64,000 bases of DNA from Alloalcanivorax gelatiniphagus (GTDB lineage: Bacteria > Pseudomonadota > Gammaproteobacteria > Pseudomonadales > Alcanivoracaceae): contig NZ_VCQT01000012.1 of the NCBI RefSeq assembly GCF_005938655.1, positions 118,415 through 182,414 of the forward strand, written 5' to 3'. Each line of letters opens with the position of its first letter. Within the stretch, counting starts at the first letter, position 1. Below the pieces are notes generated by a model. The model was given only the letters and a program-made list of their open reading frames with translations. It made no database searches and was not told the DNA's origin. The translations under genes were made by a program, and so were the position numbers. Positions 1 to 8,162 of this stretch are shown piece after piece.

Positions 1-924
1 GTGGAGGAGCGTCGCCACAAGCTGCGCTATAAGCTGGCCCGGCAGTGGGAACGGGAACACCAGCTGGAACAGGCCGAGGCCCTGTACGCGCAATGCCAGC
101 ACCCGGACGCCCGCGCCCGGCGGCTGCGGGTGCTGGAGCGGCGCGGTGAGTACCGGGCCGCCCTGACCCTGGCCGACGAAGCCGCCGCCCGCCCGGAAAG
201 CGAAGCGGAGCGCCAGGCCCTGGACCGGTTGCTGCCGCGCCTGCATCGCAAGCTGGGGCTGCCCCGGCCCGCCCCGGCGGCGCCGCTGGCCACCGAGGAG
301 TGGTCGCTGACCTTGCCGCTATCGCGCCTGATCGACGCCGGTCGCGTGGAGGGGGCGGTGGCCGAACATTTCCATGACGACCGGGCGCCGGTGTTCTACG
401 TGGAAAATACCCTGCTCACCGGCCTGTTCGGCCTGCTGTGCTGGGAGGCCCTGTTCGCGCCTCTGCCCGGGGCCTTCTTTCATCCATTCCAGAGCGGCCC
501 GGCGGACCTGCACCGGCCGGACTTCGTGGCCCGGCGCCGGGACCTTTTCGCCGCCGCCTTCGCCGACCTGGAAAGCGGCCGCCACCGGCGGCGTATTCTC
601 GATACCTTCCAGCGCAAGCAGGGCATTCAATCGCCGTTGGTGCATTGGGGCATGCTCTCCGAGCCGCTGCTGGAGCTCGCCCTGGACTGCATTCCCGCCG
701 CCCACCTGGCACGCCATGGCGAACGGCTGCTGTGTGACATCAAGGCCAACCGCGCCGGCCTGCCGGACCTGATCCAGTTTTTCCCGGAGCGCGGCGAGTA
801 CCGGATGATCGAGGTGAAAGGCCCCGGCGACCGGCTGCAGGACAACCAGCGCCGCTGGCTGAGCTACTTCGCCGAGCAGGAAATGCCGGCGGTGGTCTGC
901 AAGGTAGCCTGGGAGGCCCGGTGA
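1..924 (+). CDS. VRR-NUC domain nuclease (5' end outside window)
   Basis: This is the C-terminal part of a FAN1-like VRR-NUC endonuclease, a family of structure-specific DNA repair nucleases. The reading frame is open from the first base of the window. Bacterial relatives are roughly 550 residues, so the 307 residues here probably lack an N-terminal half lying upstream, and the GTG at position 1 should not be taken as the start. The last ~70 residues carry the nuclease core: GLPDLIQFFP followed by the IEVKGPGDRLQDNQ signature, which supplies the acidic and lysine catalytic residues. The stop codon overlaps the GTG start of the helicase gene by 4 bases, so the two are translationally coupled. 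A joint role in DNA repair is inferred from this pairing. Confidence 0.85.
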   Translation: MEERRHKLRYKLARQWEREHQLEQAEALYAQCQHPDARARRLRVLERRGEYRAALTLADEAAARPESEAERQALDRLLPRLHRKLGLPRPAPAAPLATEEWSLTLPLSRLIDAGRVEGAVAEHFHDDRAPVFYVENTLLTGLFGLLCWEALFAPLPGAFFHPFQSGPADLHRPDFVARRRDLFAAAFADLESGRHRRRILDTFQRKQGIQSPLVHWGMLSEPLLELALDCIPAAHLARHGERLLCDIKANRAGLPDLIQFFPERGEYRMIEVKGPGDRLQDNQRRWLSYFAEQEMPAVVCKVAWEAR

Positions 925-3230
925 GCACGGTGAGCGAGGCAACCAGCTACACCGTGGCGGTACGCGCCCTGTGCGAATTCACCGCCAAGGCCGGCGATCT
1001 GGACCTGCGCTTCACGCCGTCGCCCACCGCCCAGGAGGGCATGGCCGGCCACGCCACCGTCGCCGGCCGACGCGGCCAGGGCTATGAAACGGAAGTGGCG
1101 CTGAGCGGCGAGCACCGTCATCTCAAGGTGCGCGGTCGCGCCGACGGCTATGACCCGGGCCGCAACCGGCTGGAAGAGATCAAAACCTTTCGTGGCGACC
1201 TGACCCGCCAGCCGGACAACCACCGGGCCCTGCACTGGGCCCAGCTCAAGGTCTACGGGGCCCTGTTGTGCCGGGCCCGGGCGCTGGACAGCGTGGAGCT
1301 GGCGCTGATCTATTTCGACGTGGTCAAACAGAAGGAAACGCCGCTGCGGGAAATACACCACGCGGAGGATCTGGAGGTGTTCTTCCAGGATCAGTGCGAG
1401 CGTTTCCTGCAATGGGCGGACCGGGAGCTGGCGCACCGCCGGCGCCGGGATCAGCACTTGGCCACCCTGGTGTTTCCCCACGGCGATTTCCGACCCGGCC
1501 AGCGGGTGCTGGCGGAGTCGGTCTACCAGACCGCCTGCACCGGCCGCACCCTGCTGGCCCAGGCGCCCACCGGCATCGGCAAGACCCTGGGCACCCTGTT
1601 CCCGCTGCTCAAGGCCGCCCCGGGCCGGGGGTTGGATAAGCTGTTTTTCCTTAGTGCCAAGACGCCGGGCCGGCGGCTGGCCCTGGACGCGGTGCGCACC
1701 CTGACGCCGGACCCGGTGGCGCCGGAACCGGGCGACCCGCCCCTGCGTACCCTGGAGCTGATCGCCCGGGAAAAGAGCTGCGAACACCCGGACCGGGCCT
1801 GCCACGGTGAATCCTGTCCGTTGGCGGAAGGCTTCTACGACCGCCTGCCGGCGGCCCGCGCCGCCGCCGCCGGCGAGGCCATGCTGGACCGGGCGCGGCT
1901 GCGCGAGCTGGCCCTGGAGCACGACGTTTGCCCCTACTACCTGAGCCAGGAGATGGCCCGCTGGAGCGACCTGGTGGTGGGTGACTACAACTATTTCTTC
2001 GATCTTTCCGCACTACTGCACGGCCTGACCACGGAAAACCAGTGGCGGGTAGCGGTGCTGGCGGACGAAGCCCACAACCTGGTGGACCGGGCCCGGGGCA
2101 TGTACAGCGCCGAGCTGGATCAGATTACTTTCCGCCGTGTGAAGCGGGCGGTGCCCAAGGATCTCAAGGCCGCCTTCGAACGGCTTAACCGCCAGTGGAA
2201 CGCCCTTAACAAGGACATCGACGCCGCCCAGCCGGACCAGGATTACCGGGTCCATGATGATCCGCCCCAGGCGTTTTTGTTGGCCCTGCAGCAGATGCTG
2301 GCCGCCATCAACGACCACATGGCCGAGCACCCGGAGCCCCTGGACGGCGACCTTACCCGCTTCTACTTCGACGCCCTGCATTTCAACCGGGTGGCGGAAC
2401 TCTACGACGGCGATGCCTTCCTGTTCGACAGCGAGCGGCTGGTGCCCGCCCGGGGCCGGCCCGGCTCGCGGCTTTGCCTGCGTAACGTGGTGCCGGCGGC
2501 GCTGCTGGCGCCACGGTTCGAAACCGCCCGCGCCGCCGTGCTGTTCTCCGCCACCCTGAGCCCGGCGCGCTATTACGCCGACCTGCTCGGCCTGCCGGAC
2601 AACACCGCCTGGGCGGACGTGCCCTCGCCGTTCCGCGCCGAGCAGCTCCAGGTGCGCATCGCCCGGCAAATCTCCACCCGCTACCGGGACCGGCAGGCGT
2701 CCCTGGCGCCCATCGCCGCCCTGATCGGCGAGCAATACCGGCAACGGCCCGGCAACTATCTGGCGTTCTTCAGCAGCTACGACTATCTGGAGCGGGCGCT
2801 GGCGGTGTTCCGGCAGCAATGGCCGGACATTCCGGTGTGGGCCCAGGAACGACGCATGGACGAAAACGCCCGCCAGGATTTCCTGGACCGTTTCCAGGAG
2901 GGTGGGGAAGGGATCGGCTTCGCGGTGTTGGGCGGCGCTTTTTCCGAGGGCATCGATCTGCCCGGCCGGCGCCTGATCGGCGCCTTCGTGGCCACCCTGG
3001 GGCTGCCCCAGGTGAACCCGGTGAATGAACAGTTCAAGGAACGGCTGGCGGCCCTGTTCGGCGACGGTTACGACTACACCTATCTGTACCCGGGCCTGCG
3101 CAAGGTGGTGCAGGCCGCCGGCCGGGTGATCCGCACCGGCGACGACGAAGGCGTGGTGCACCTGATCGACGACCGCTTCGGTCGCCGGCAGGTGCGCGGG
3201 CTGCTGCCGGAGTGGTGGCGGGTGGAGTAG
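921..3230 (+). CDS. XPD/DinG-family Fe-S ATP-dependent DNA helicase
   Basis: This is a superfamily 2 DNA helicase of 769 residues. An N-terminal PD-(D/E)XK-like stretch (about residues 80-130, with the EEIKTF motif) precedes the helicase core. Walker A is APTGIGKT with Lys at ~221, and the DEAH box starts at ~382. Between them are four cysteines at ~287, 294, 299 and 337 with the spacing of the XPD 4Fe-4S cluster. The C-terminal half holds the second RecA domain, with GGAFSEGIDLPGRRL and an arginine finger region QAAGRVIRT. It starts at GTG within the stop of the upstream VRR-NUC gene. The pair is probably one repair module that unwinds and cuts damaged or branched DNA. The family call is firm; the substrate is unknown. 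Confidence 0.9.
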   Translation: MSTVSEATSYTVAVRALCEFTAKAGDLDLRFTPSPTAQEGMAGHATVAGRRGQGYETEVALSGEHRHLKVRGRADGYDPGRNRLEEIKTFRGDLTRQPDNHRALHWAQLKVYGALLCRARALDSVELALIYFDVVKQKETPLREIHHAEDLEVFFQDQCERFLQWADRELAHRRRRDQHLATLVFPHGDFRPGQRVLAESVYQTACTGRTLLAQAPTGIGKTLGTLFPLLKAAPGRGLDKLFFLSAKTPGRRLALDAVRTLTPDPVAPEPGDPPLRTLELIAREKSCEHPDRACHGESCPLAEGFYDRLPAARAAAAGEAMLDRARLRELALEHDVCPYYLSQEMARWSDLVVGDYNYFFDLSALLHGLTTENQWRVAVLADEAHNLVDRARGMYSAELDQITFRRVKRAVPKDLKAAFERLNRQWNALNKDIDAAQPDQDYRVHDDPPQAFLLALQQMLAAINDHMAEHPEPLDGDLTRFYFDALHFNRVAELYDGDAFLFDSERLVPARGRPGSRLCLRNVVPAALLAPRFETARAAVLFSATLSPARYYADLLGLPDNTAWADVPSPFRAEQLQVRIARQISTRYRDRQASLAPIAALIGEQYRQRPGNYLAFFSSYDYLERALAVFRQQWPDIPVWAQERRMDENARQDFLDRFQEGGEGIGFAVLGGAFSEGIDLPGRRLIGAFVATLGLPQVNPVNEQFKERLAALFGDGYDYTYLYPGLRKVVQAAGRVIRTGDDEGVVHLIDDRFGRRQVRGLLPEWWRVE

Positions 3231-3252
3231 TGCGGATCAGCCGTCGCGCGGA

Positions 3253-3942
3253 TTAACAGCCAAGCTGCTCCGCCAGGTCCAGCATATCCTCGGCCAGAAA
3301 ATCGTGGTCCTCGGAAAATTGCTTGGCCGGTCCTGTCGGCCCGTATTCCAAGGGCCGTTTCACATAGGCGGTGCGCAGCCCCGCCGCCCTGGCGGCCTCC
3401 AGATCTTCCTGATGGGTGGCCACCATCAGCACCTGCTCCGGTTTTACCTGGAAGGTTTCCGCGGCGCCCAGGTACACCTTGGGGTCCGGTTTAAAAGTGC
3501 CGAAGGTCTCGGCGGAGAGCACATCACTCCAGGGCAGGTCGCCGTGGCGGGCCAGATCCTCGAGCAGGCTCAGGTTGCCATTGGACAGGGTGCAGGTGTT
3601 GAAACGACTCTTCAGCCGGTACAAGGCCGCCGAACTGTCCGGCCAGGGATCGAGCCGGTGCCAGGCCAGATTCAAGTGCCGCTTCCGGTCTTCATCCAGA
3701 TCATCGATACCGAAGCGCGCCAGCATCTCTTCAAGGATCTGATAGTGGATGTCGTCAATCAGCGCCCAGGGCGCTTCCCCGGATAACACCCGGGTGATGG
3801 CCGTTAGGTAGCCTTGCCGCCAGGTGAGAGCGAATTGATCGGCGGGCACCGGCAAATTCAGTGCCCGCGCTTCCCGTTCGATGGTGCTGAACCAATCCAC
3901 CACCGTCCCGAACACATCGAAGGAAACCACCTTAATGCTCAT
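3253..3942 (-). CDS. Haloacid dehalogenase type II (HAD superfamily)
   Basis: This 229-residue cytoplasmic HAD hydrolase resembles L-2-haloacid dehalogenases. The nucleophile motif is SFDVFGT near the N-terminus (Asp9), motif II is TLSNGN, the conserved lysine lies in FGTFKPDPKVY, and the family motif III variant is VATHQEDLEAARAAG. The length fits type II dehalogenases. It is the last gene of a minus-strand cluster with an acyl-CoA ligase (66-base gap) and a crotonase, so it could act on a halogenated or phosphorylated side product of that pathway. Whether it dehalogenates or is a phosphatase cannot be decided from the sequence. Confidence 0.82.
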   Translation of the reverse strand: MSIKVVSFDVFGTVVDWFSTIEREARALNLPVPADQFALTWRQGYLTAITRVLSGEAPWALIDDIHYQILEEMLARFGIDDLDEDRKRHLNLAWHRLDPWPDSSAALYRLKSRFNTCTLSNGNLSLLEDLARHGDLPWSDVLSAETFGTFKPDPKVYLGAAETFQVKPEQVLMVATHQEDLEAARAAGLRTAYVKRPLEYGPTGPAKQFSEDHDFLAEDMLDLAEQLGC

Positions 3943-4008
3943 TGCCTCGCTCCATGGTTAACCGGACCCCAAGGTACCATGGCGAGGCGCGGCGGTGCCG
4001 GGTCGGGT

Positions 4009-5532
4009 TCAGTTGCCGCCGTACTGATCGCGCAGGGCCTTGCGGTTGAGCTTGCCCACGGCGGTCTTGGGAATGGCGTCGGTGAAGATCACTCGCTGCG
4101 GCTTTTTGTAGGACGCCACCTTGCCGGCGACGAAGGCGATCAGGCTGTCCTGGTCCACGTTCTGACCCGGCTTCAGCGCCACCACGGCGGTCACCGCCTC
4201 CACCCATTTGTCGTCCTGGACGCCAATCACCGCGCATTCCGCCACCGCCGGGTGGGCGATCAGCACGTCCTCCACTTCCCGGGGGTACACGTTGTAGCCG
4301 CCGGTGATGATCATGTCCGAGGTGCGGTCCTTGAGATGCAGGTAGCCGCGCTGGTCGAACTCGCCCACGTCCCGGGTGCGCAGCCAGCCGCCCTCCATGA
4401 ACATCTCCCGGTTCAGCGCCGGGGCATTGTGGTAGCCGGCCATCATCGACGGCGCACGCACCGCGATCTCGCCGGGCTCGCCGGTGGGCACGTCCTGGCC
4501 GGCCTCGTCCACCAGCCGGATTTCCACATCCAGGGACGGGCGGCCGCAGGCGCCCAGCAGATCGCCCCGGTGGTCCTCCGGGCGCAGCACCGCGATGGCC
4601 AGCGGGCACTCGGTCTGGCCGTAGTATTGCCAGAACTTCTCCCGGCCCCACAGCTGCATGGCCTGCTCGATCACCGGCCGGGGCATGGGCGAGGCGCCGT
4701 AGATCACCTGGCGCAGCAGGCTCACGTCGGTGCTCTCGAAACGCGGATGGCCGAGCAGCATCTGCAGCATGGTGGGCACCATGTTCACCGCCGTGATGCC
4801 TTGCTGTTCGATCAGGTCCAGGAAGGCGCCGGGATCGAAGCCGGGCATGATCACGGTGCGCGCGCCGCGCAGCCAGAACGGCAGCACGAACACGCCGGAG
4901 GCGTGGATCAGGGAGGCCGCGTGCAGCATGGCGTCGTCGCGCTGCACGTCCAGCAGGTTGAGCAGCACGTTACGGCAGACACCGGCATAGGACGCCTGGG
5001 TGTGCTGGGCGGCCTTCAAGGTGCCGGTGGTGCCGGAGGTGAACAGGGTCAGGATCACATCGTCCGGGGCCACCGCCACGTCCGGCGCCGCCGCGCTGCA
5101 GCCGGCGGCGGCGGCCAGCAGATCGTCGCCCACCGCGTCGGCGCCGATGCCGTGGCACACCAGCCCGGGCCGGGCGTCGCCCAGGGCCGCCGCGCGCTCC
5201 GCCAGGTCGGCGCCGTACAGCAGCATCCCGACGCCGGTTTCCTCCAGCATGCGGGCGTGCTCCTCCAGGGACAGACGGGCGTTCAGCGGCACCCGGTTGA
5301 TGCCCGCCTTCACGCAGGCGAAGTCCACCGGCACGCTGTACAGGCTGTTATTCAGCAGCAGGGCGACCCGGTCACCCCGCCGCACGCCCCGCTCGATCAA
5401 TGCGTGGGCCAGCTGGTTGCTGAGTGTCTGGGTCTCGCCGAAGGTCAGACTCTCGTCGCCGAACACAATGGCGGTGCGCTCCGGATTGTAGCCGGCGCCC
5501 CGGTGAATCAGGTCCAGATAGGTGGTGCTCAT
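4009..5532 (-). CDS. AMP-dependent acyl-CoA synthetase/ligase
   Basis: This 507-residue member of the ANL adenylate-forming family activates a carboxylic acid to an acyl-CoA through an acyl-AMP. The P-loop is FTSGTTGTLKAAQ, with a slightly unusual glycine-poor end compared with the usual TSGTTGxPKG. The A5 motif is YYGQTECP, the A8 hinge is GYLHLKDRTSDMIITGGYN, and the catalytic A10 lysine is in IPKTAVGKLNRKAL. The chain specificity (fatty, aromatic or branched acid) cannot be read. It lies 48 bases downstream of a crotonase and upstream of a HAD hydrolase, in a likely operon divergent from a PaaX-type regulator. Confidence 0.88.
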   Translation of the reverse strand: MSTTYLDLIHRGAGYNPERTAIVFGDESLTFGETQTLSNQLAHALIERGVRRGDRVALLLNNSLYSVPVDFACVKAGINRVPLNARLSLEEHARMLEETGVGMLLYGADLAERAAALGDARPGLVCHGIGADAVGDDLLAAAAGCSAAAPDVAVAPDDVILTLFTSGTTGTLKAAQHTQASYAGVCRNVLLNLLDVQRDDAMLHAASLIHASGVFVLPFWLRGARTVIMPGFDPGAFLDLIEQQGITAVNMVPTMLQMLLGHPRFESTDVSLLRQVIYGASPMPRPVIEQAMQLWGREKFWQYYGQTECPLAIAVLRPEDHRGDLLGACGRPSLDVEIRLVDEAGQDVPTGEPGEIAVRAPSMMAGYHNAPALNREMFMEGGWLRTRDVGEFDQRGYLHLKDRTSDMIITGGYNVYPREVEDVLIAHPAVAECAVIGVQDDKWVEAVTAVVALKPGQNVDQDSLIAFVAGKVASYKKPQRVIFTDAIPKTAVGKLNRKALRDQYGGN

Positions 5533-5580
5533 CAGACTCTCCCGTTATTGTTCTGTCCGTTGTTGTTGCGGATGCCGTCG

Positions 5581-6360
5581 TTATTCGAATTCGCCGTGGC
5601 GGCCGGCACCCTTGGCGAAGCGCTCCGCGCCGGCGATGGCTTCCTCGAACACCACCGGGTAGCCGCCGGCCCCTTCCCGGCGCAGCGCCTCCGCCAGCTC
5701 GTGGTCCCACTGGCCGTAGGCGGAGGCGCGGTCCGCCTTCATGCATTGTTGAGGGAAGCTGGCGATCTGACGGGCCAGGTCCTGGGCGGCTTCCAGGGCG
5801 GTGCCATCGTCCACCACCCGATTGGCCAGGCCCATCCGCAGGGCTTCCTCGGCGTCCACCGGGCGGCCGGTAAGAATCATGTCCAGGGCCCGGCCCTGGC
5901 CGACAATGCGCGGCAGGCGCACGGTGCCGCCGTCGATCAGCGGCACCCCCCAGCGCCGGCAGAACACCCCGAACACCGCCGAGCGCTCCACCACGCGCAG
6001 ATCGCACAGCAACGACAGCTCCAGGCCGCCGGCCACCGCATGGCCGGACACCGCCGCGATCACCGGTTTGCTCAGCAGCATGCGGCTGGGACCCATGGGG
6101 CCCGGGCCGGTACCTTCCGGTTCGACCTCATTGCGCAGCTGCGGATCGCCCAGGGCTTGCAGATCGGCGCCGGCGCAAAAGGTGCCCCCGGCGCCGGCCA
6201 ACACCGCCACCCGCGCCGCCTCATCGGCCTCGAAGGCCTCGAAGGCGGCACGCAACGCGACGGCGGTGGGCTGATCCACCGCATTGCGTTTCTCCGGGCG
6301 GTTGATGATGATCGTCCGGATGGCACCGTCCGTCCGGGTAAGCACTGGGGATGTCGACAC
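5581..6360 (-). CDS. Enoyl-CoA hydratase/crotonase family protein
   Basis: This is a 259-residue crotonase-fold enzyme, usually trimeric or hexameric. The oxyanion-hole segments are visible: GGTFCAGADLQAL and SGHAVAGGLELSLLCD. In classical hydratases a glutamate sits in a PE motif; here that stretch reads FCRRWGVPLIDGGTVRL, and the second catalytic position appears as Asp in RALDMIL. The enzyme therefore belongs to a subgroup with altered catalytic acids and may not be a simple hydratase. It is the first gene of the minus-strand cluster with an acyl-CoA ligase and HAD hydrolase, 83 bases from the divergent PaaX-like gene's upstream GTG, suggesting shared control. Confidence 0.85.
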   Translation of the reverse strand: MSTSPVLTRTDGAIRTIIINRPEKRNAVDQPTAVALRAAFEAFEADEAARVAVLAGAGGTFCAGADLQALGDPQLRNEVEPEGTGPGPMGPSRMLLSKPVIAAVSGHAVAGGLELSLLCDLRVVERSAVFGVFCRRWGVPLIDGGTVRLPRIVGQGRALDMILTGRPVDAEEALRMGLANRVVDDGTALEAAQDLARQIASFPQQCMKADRASAYGQWDHELAEALRREGAGGYPVVFEEAIAGAERFAKGAGRHGEFE

Positions 6361-6408
6361 TGGGGACTCCTCGCCGGAAACGATGGGTCCCGGCCGTTGT
6401 TACTTATT

Positions 6409-6438
6409 TTGTCTGTGTTTTCCAGATTAGGATATATT
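6409..6438 (+). promoter_or_regulatory. Candidate promoter of the PaaX-type gene
   Basis: TTGTCT (6409-6414) and TATATT (6433-6438) are separated by 18 bases in the short divergent gap between the crotonase and the PaaX-like gene. Transcription would begin very near the ATG at 6452, which implies either a very short leader or use of the downstream ATG at 6500. This is pattern matching only. Confidence 0.35.
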
Positions 6439-6451
6439 TCAGGTGTTGTCC

Positions 6452-7279
6452 ATGAAAGACAAAAGTGGAAATTTGGCTGGGCCTTCGACGGACAGCGCAA
6501 TGAGCGCCACCGACATGGTGATGGACCTGCTCTCCACCCACGACCGCCACGAACTGTCGGTGGCCGCCCTCTGCCATGCCGGAGAACTGTGCGACCTGCG
6601 CGCCCAGAACGTGCGGGTGGCCCTGAACCGCCTGCAACGGCAAGGACGGGTGGTCAGCCCTGAGCGCGGGCTGTACCGGCTGGATACCGCCACCAGCGGC
6701 CTGTTCGGCGAAGTGGAAAGCTGGCTGCGCCGGGAGCAGCGGGTGCGCGACTGGACCGGCGGCTGGGCCGCGGTGCTCGACAGCGCCGTGCCGCGCCGGG
6801 ACAAAACCGCCTGGCGCCGCCACGAACGGGCGCTGGCGTTGCGTGGCTTCCGCCTGCTCGGCGACACCGGCCTGCGCCTGCGGCCGGACAATCTGAGCGG
6901 CGGCATCGCCGGCCTGCGCAAGGACCTGGCCCGCCTGGGCCTGGCGCAGGAAGCCCGGGTATTCGCCGTCACCGAACTCTCCAGTGCCGACGAAAAACAA
7001 GCCCGCCGCCTATGGGACTGCTCCGCGCTCAAGCAACAATACCGGCACATGGCCCGGCAACTGGCCGCCAGCCACAAAACCCTCACCCGCCGCCCGGAAT
7101 CGGAAGTGGCCGCCGAAAGCCTGCTGCTCGGCCGCGCCGCCATCCGCCTGATCCTGCTCGACCCCCTGCTGCCCGATACCCTGATCGACAACCGCCCCCG
7201 CCACCAACTGATCGAACGCATGGGCGCCTACCAGCGCGACGCCAAGGCGATCTGGATGGCGATACTGAACAGGATTTGA
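6452..7279 (+). CDS. PaaX-family transcriptional regulator
   Basis: This is a GntR-like winged-helix repressor of the PaaX family, about 275 residues. PaaX proteins sense a CoA thioester such as phenylacetyl-CoA. The N-terminal helix-turn-helix is seen around LSVAALCHAGELCDLRAQNV and is followed by the wing GRVVSPERGLYRL; the rest is the PaaX C-terminal region with many arginines and tryptophans. Possible starts are GTG 6443, ATG 6452 and ATG 6500; 6452 is chosen as a compromise because no clear ribosome site decides. It is divergent from the crotonase-ligase-HAD cluster, so it probably controls that cluster in response to its acyl-CoA product (inference). A strong terminator follows. Confidence 0.8.
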   Translation: MKDKSGNLAGPSTDSAMSATDMVMDLLSTHDRHELSVAALCHAGELCDLRAQNVRVALNRLQRQGRVVSPERGLYRLDTATSGLFGEVESWLRREQRVRDWTGGWAAVLDSAVPRRDKTAWRRHERALALRGFRLLGDTGLRLRPDNLSGGIAGLRKDLARLGLAQEARVFAVTELSSADEKQARRLWDCSALKQQYRHMARQLAASHKTLTRRPESEVAAESLLLGRAAIRLILLDPLLPDTLIDNRPRHQLIERMGAYQRDAKAIWMAILNRI

Positions 7280-7302
7280 AGCGTTTCACATTTTTGCTTA
7301 TT

Positions 7303-7325
7303 AAACGCCCGAAAGGGCGTTTTGC
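7303..7325 (+). terminator. Rho-independent terminator after the PaaX-type gene
   Basis: A perfect 8-bp stem (AAACGCCC / GGGCGTTT, 7303-7310 and 7315-7322) has a GAAA tetraloop and ends in T residues. It closes the regulator transcript and marks the left edge of the AT-rich island. Confidence 0.85.
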
Positions 7326-7334
7326 CTACAGCCA

Positions 7335-7352
7335 TGTAAGAAATTGCTTACA
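7335..7352. repeat. Short inverted repeat at left edge of AT-rich island
   Basis: TGTAAG and CTTACA flank a 6-base spacer (7335-7340, 7347-7352). It could be an operator for the first island gene or a chance palindrome. Nothing else recognisable lies in 7326-7470. Confidence 0.3.
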
Positions 7353-7470
7353 AGCCTTCCCCCAAAGCTTTGCTAGTTTTTCCTTCACGTAACAAAACAC
7401 CGTCCGTCCACTGGGGGACAGGGCGGTTAAAAATCGTGGGGGAAAGGCATGGAAACGCCGCTGGCCAGTC

Positions 7471-8052
7471 ATGGAAGCTGGATTCGTTTTGTCGGATCTC
7501 ACCCGGCTTTCGGGCGTTGTGGACGCGCAAAGCGGTCAGATTGTTCTTTCCTGCACTGAATTCCGTCGGGTGCGTATGTGGGGACTCCTGGGTGTCTACT
7601 CTCTTGTGATGTTGAGGGTGGTCTGGATTGAAAATCCGGACCTTTACGCCATTCAGCGGTTCGGGGCTTTTTTCATGTACCTGCTCTCTGGGTGGGCATT
7701 GATGTACTTTTCTTGGCTTTATTTTGAGGTTTGGGGTGCGGTGACTGAAAAGGTGGCGCTGGTTCGCTCTCTAAGACTTTTATTGATTCCTCTGACCCCT
7801 GTTGGCTTTTGGACTTCCTGGCGGTTTGGTGGAGGGGATCCTGTCCTTATTGCAGCTTTGGCTTTGTTCTTGGTTTGTTTTTTGTTGTGGGGGGAGAGAT
7901 TGATGATGGTCTTCCGGAGGTTTTTTCTCTCGCGGCCAGGGAATGAGAAGTTTTATGAGTCATTTTCCAGTAGGTGGCATGTTCTTCCTTTTGATGTTGT
8001 CTATTTGGGGATAAACGCTGCCTCGTTGTTTTTCGGTGTGGGCTTTATTTAG
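7471..8052 (+). CDS. Hypothetical multi-pass membrane protein (island gene 1)
   Basis: The family is not recognised. The 193-residue product has about five hydrophobic segments (roughly residues 35-52, 65-84, 98-116, 124-143 and 174-193), a tryptophan- and phenylalanine-rich composition and a C-terminus ending inside the last segment. Codon choice is T-rich and quite unlike the GC-rich flanks, marking acquired DNA. It lies directly upstream of a remnant of a large transglutaminase-type surface protein and could be an immunity or accessory membrane protein of such a system (inference). The start is the ATG at 7471, but GTG or later starts are possible. Confidence 0.5.
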   Translation: MEAGFVLSDLTRLSGVVDAQSGQIVLSCTEFRRVRMWGLLGVYSLVMLRVVWIENPDLYAIQRFGAFFMYLLSGWALMYFSWLYFEVWGAVTEKVALVRSLRLLLIPLTPVGFWTSWRFGGGDPVLIAALALFLVCFLLWGERLMMVFRRFFLSRPGNEKFYESFSSRWHVLPFDVVYLGINAASLFFGVGFI

Positions 8053-8162
8053 TTTTATGTTGGGAAGCTTTGTAGGGGGAGACGGTTCCCGTCTGAGTCT
8101 AAGCCTTTTCGAAAGCCGGTTGGTTCGGTATCCCTAGGAATGTTACGGCCAGCGGGCTGACC

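Noticed and set aside
3814..6663. Plus-strand open frame of 949 codons opposite the ligase and crotonase
   Set aside because: It crosses two well-supported minus-strand genes and their gap, with a His/Gly/Gln-rich product.
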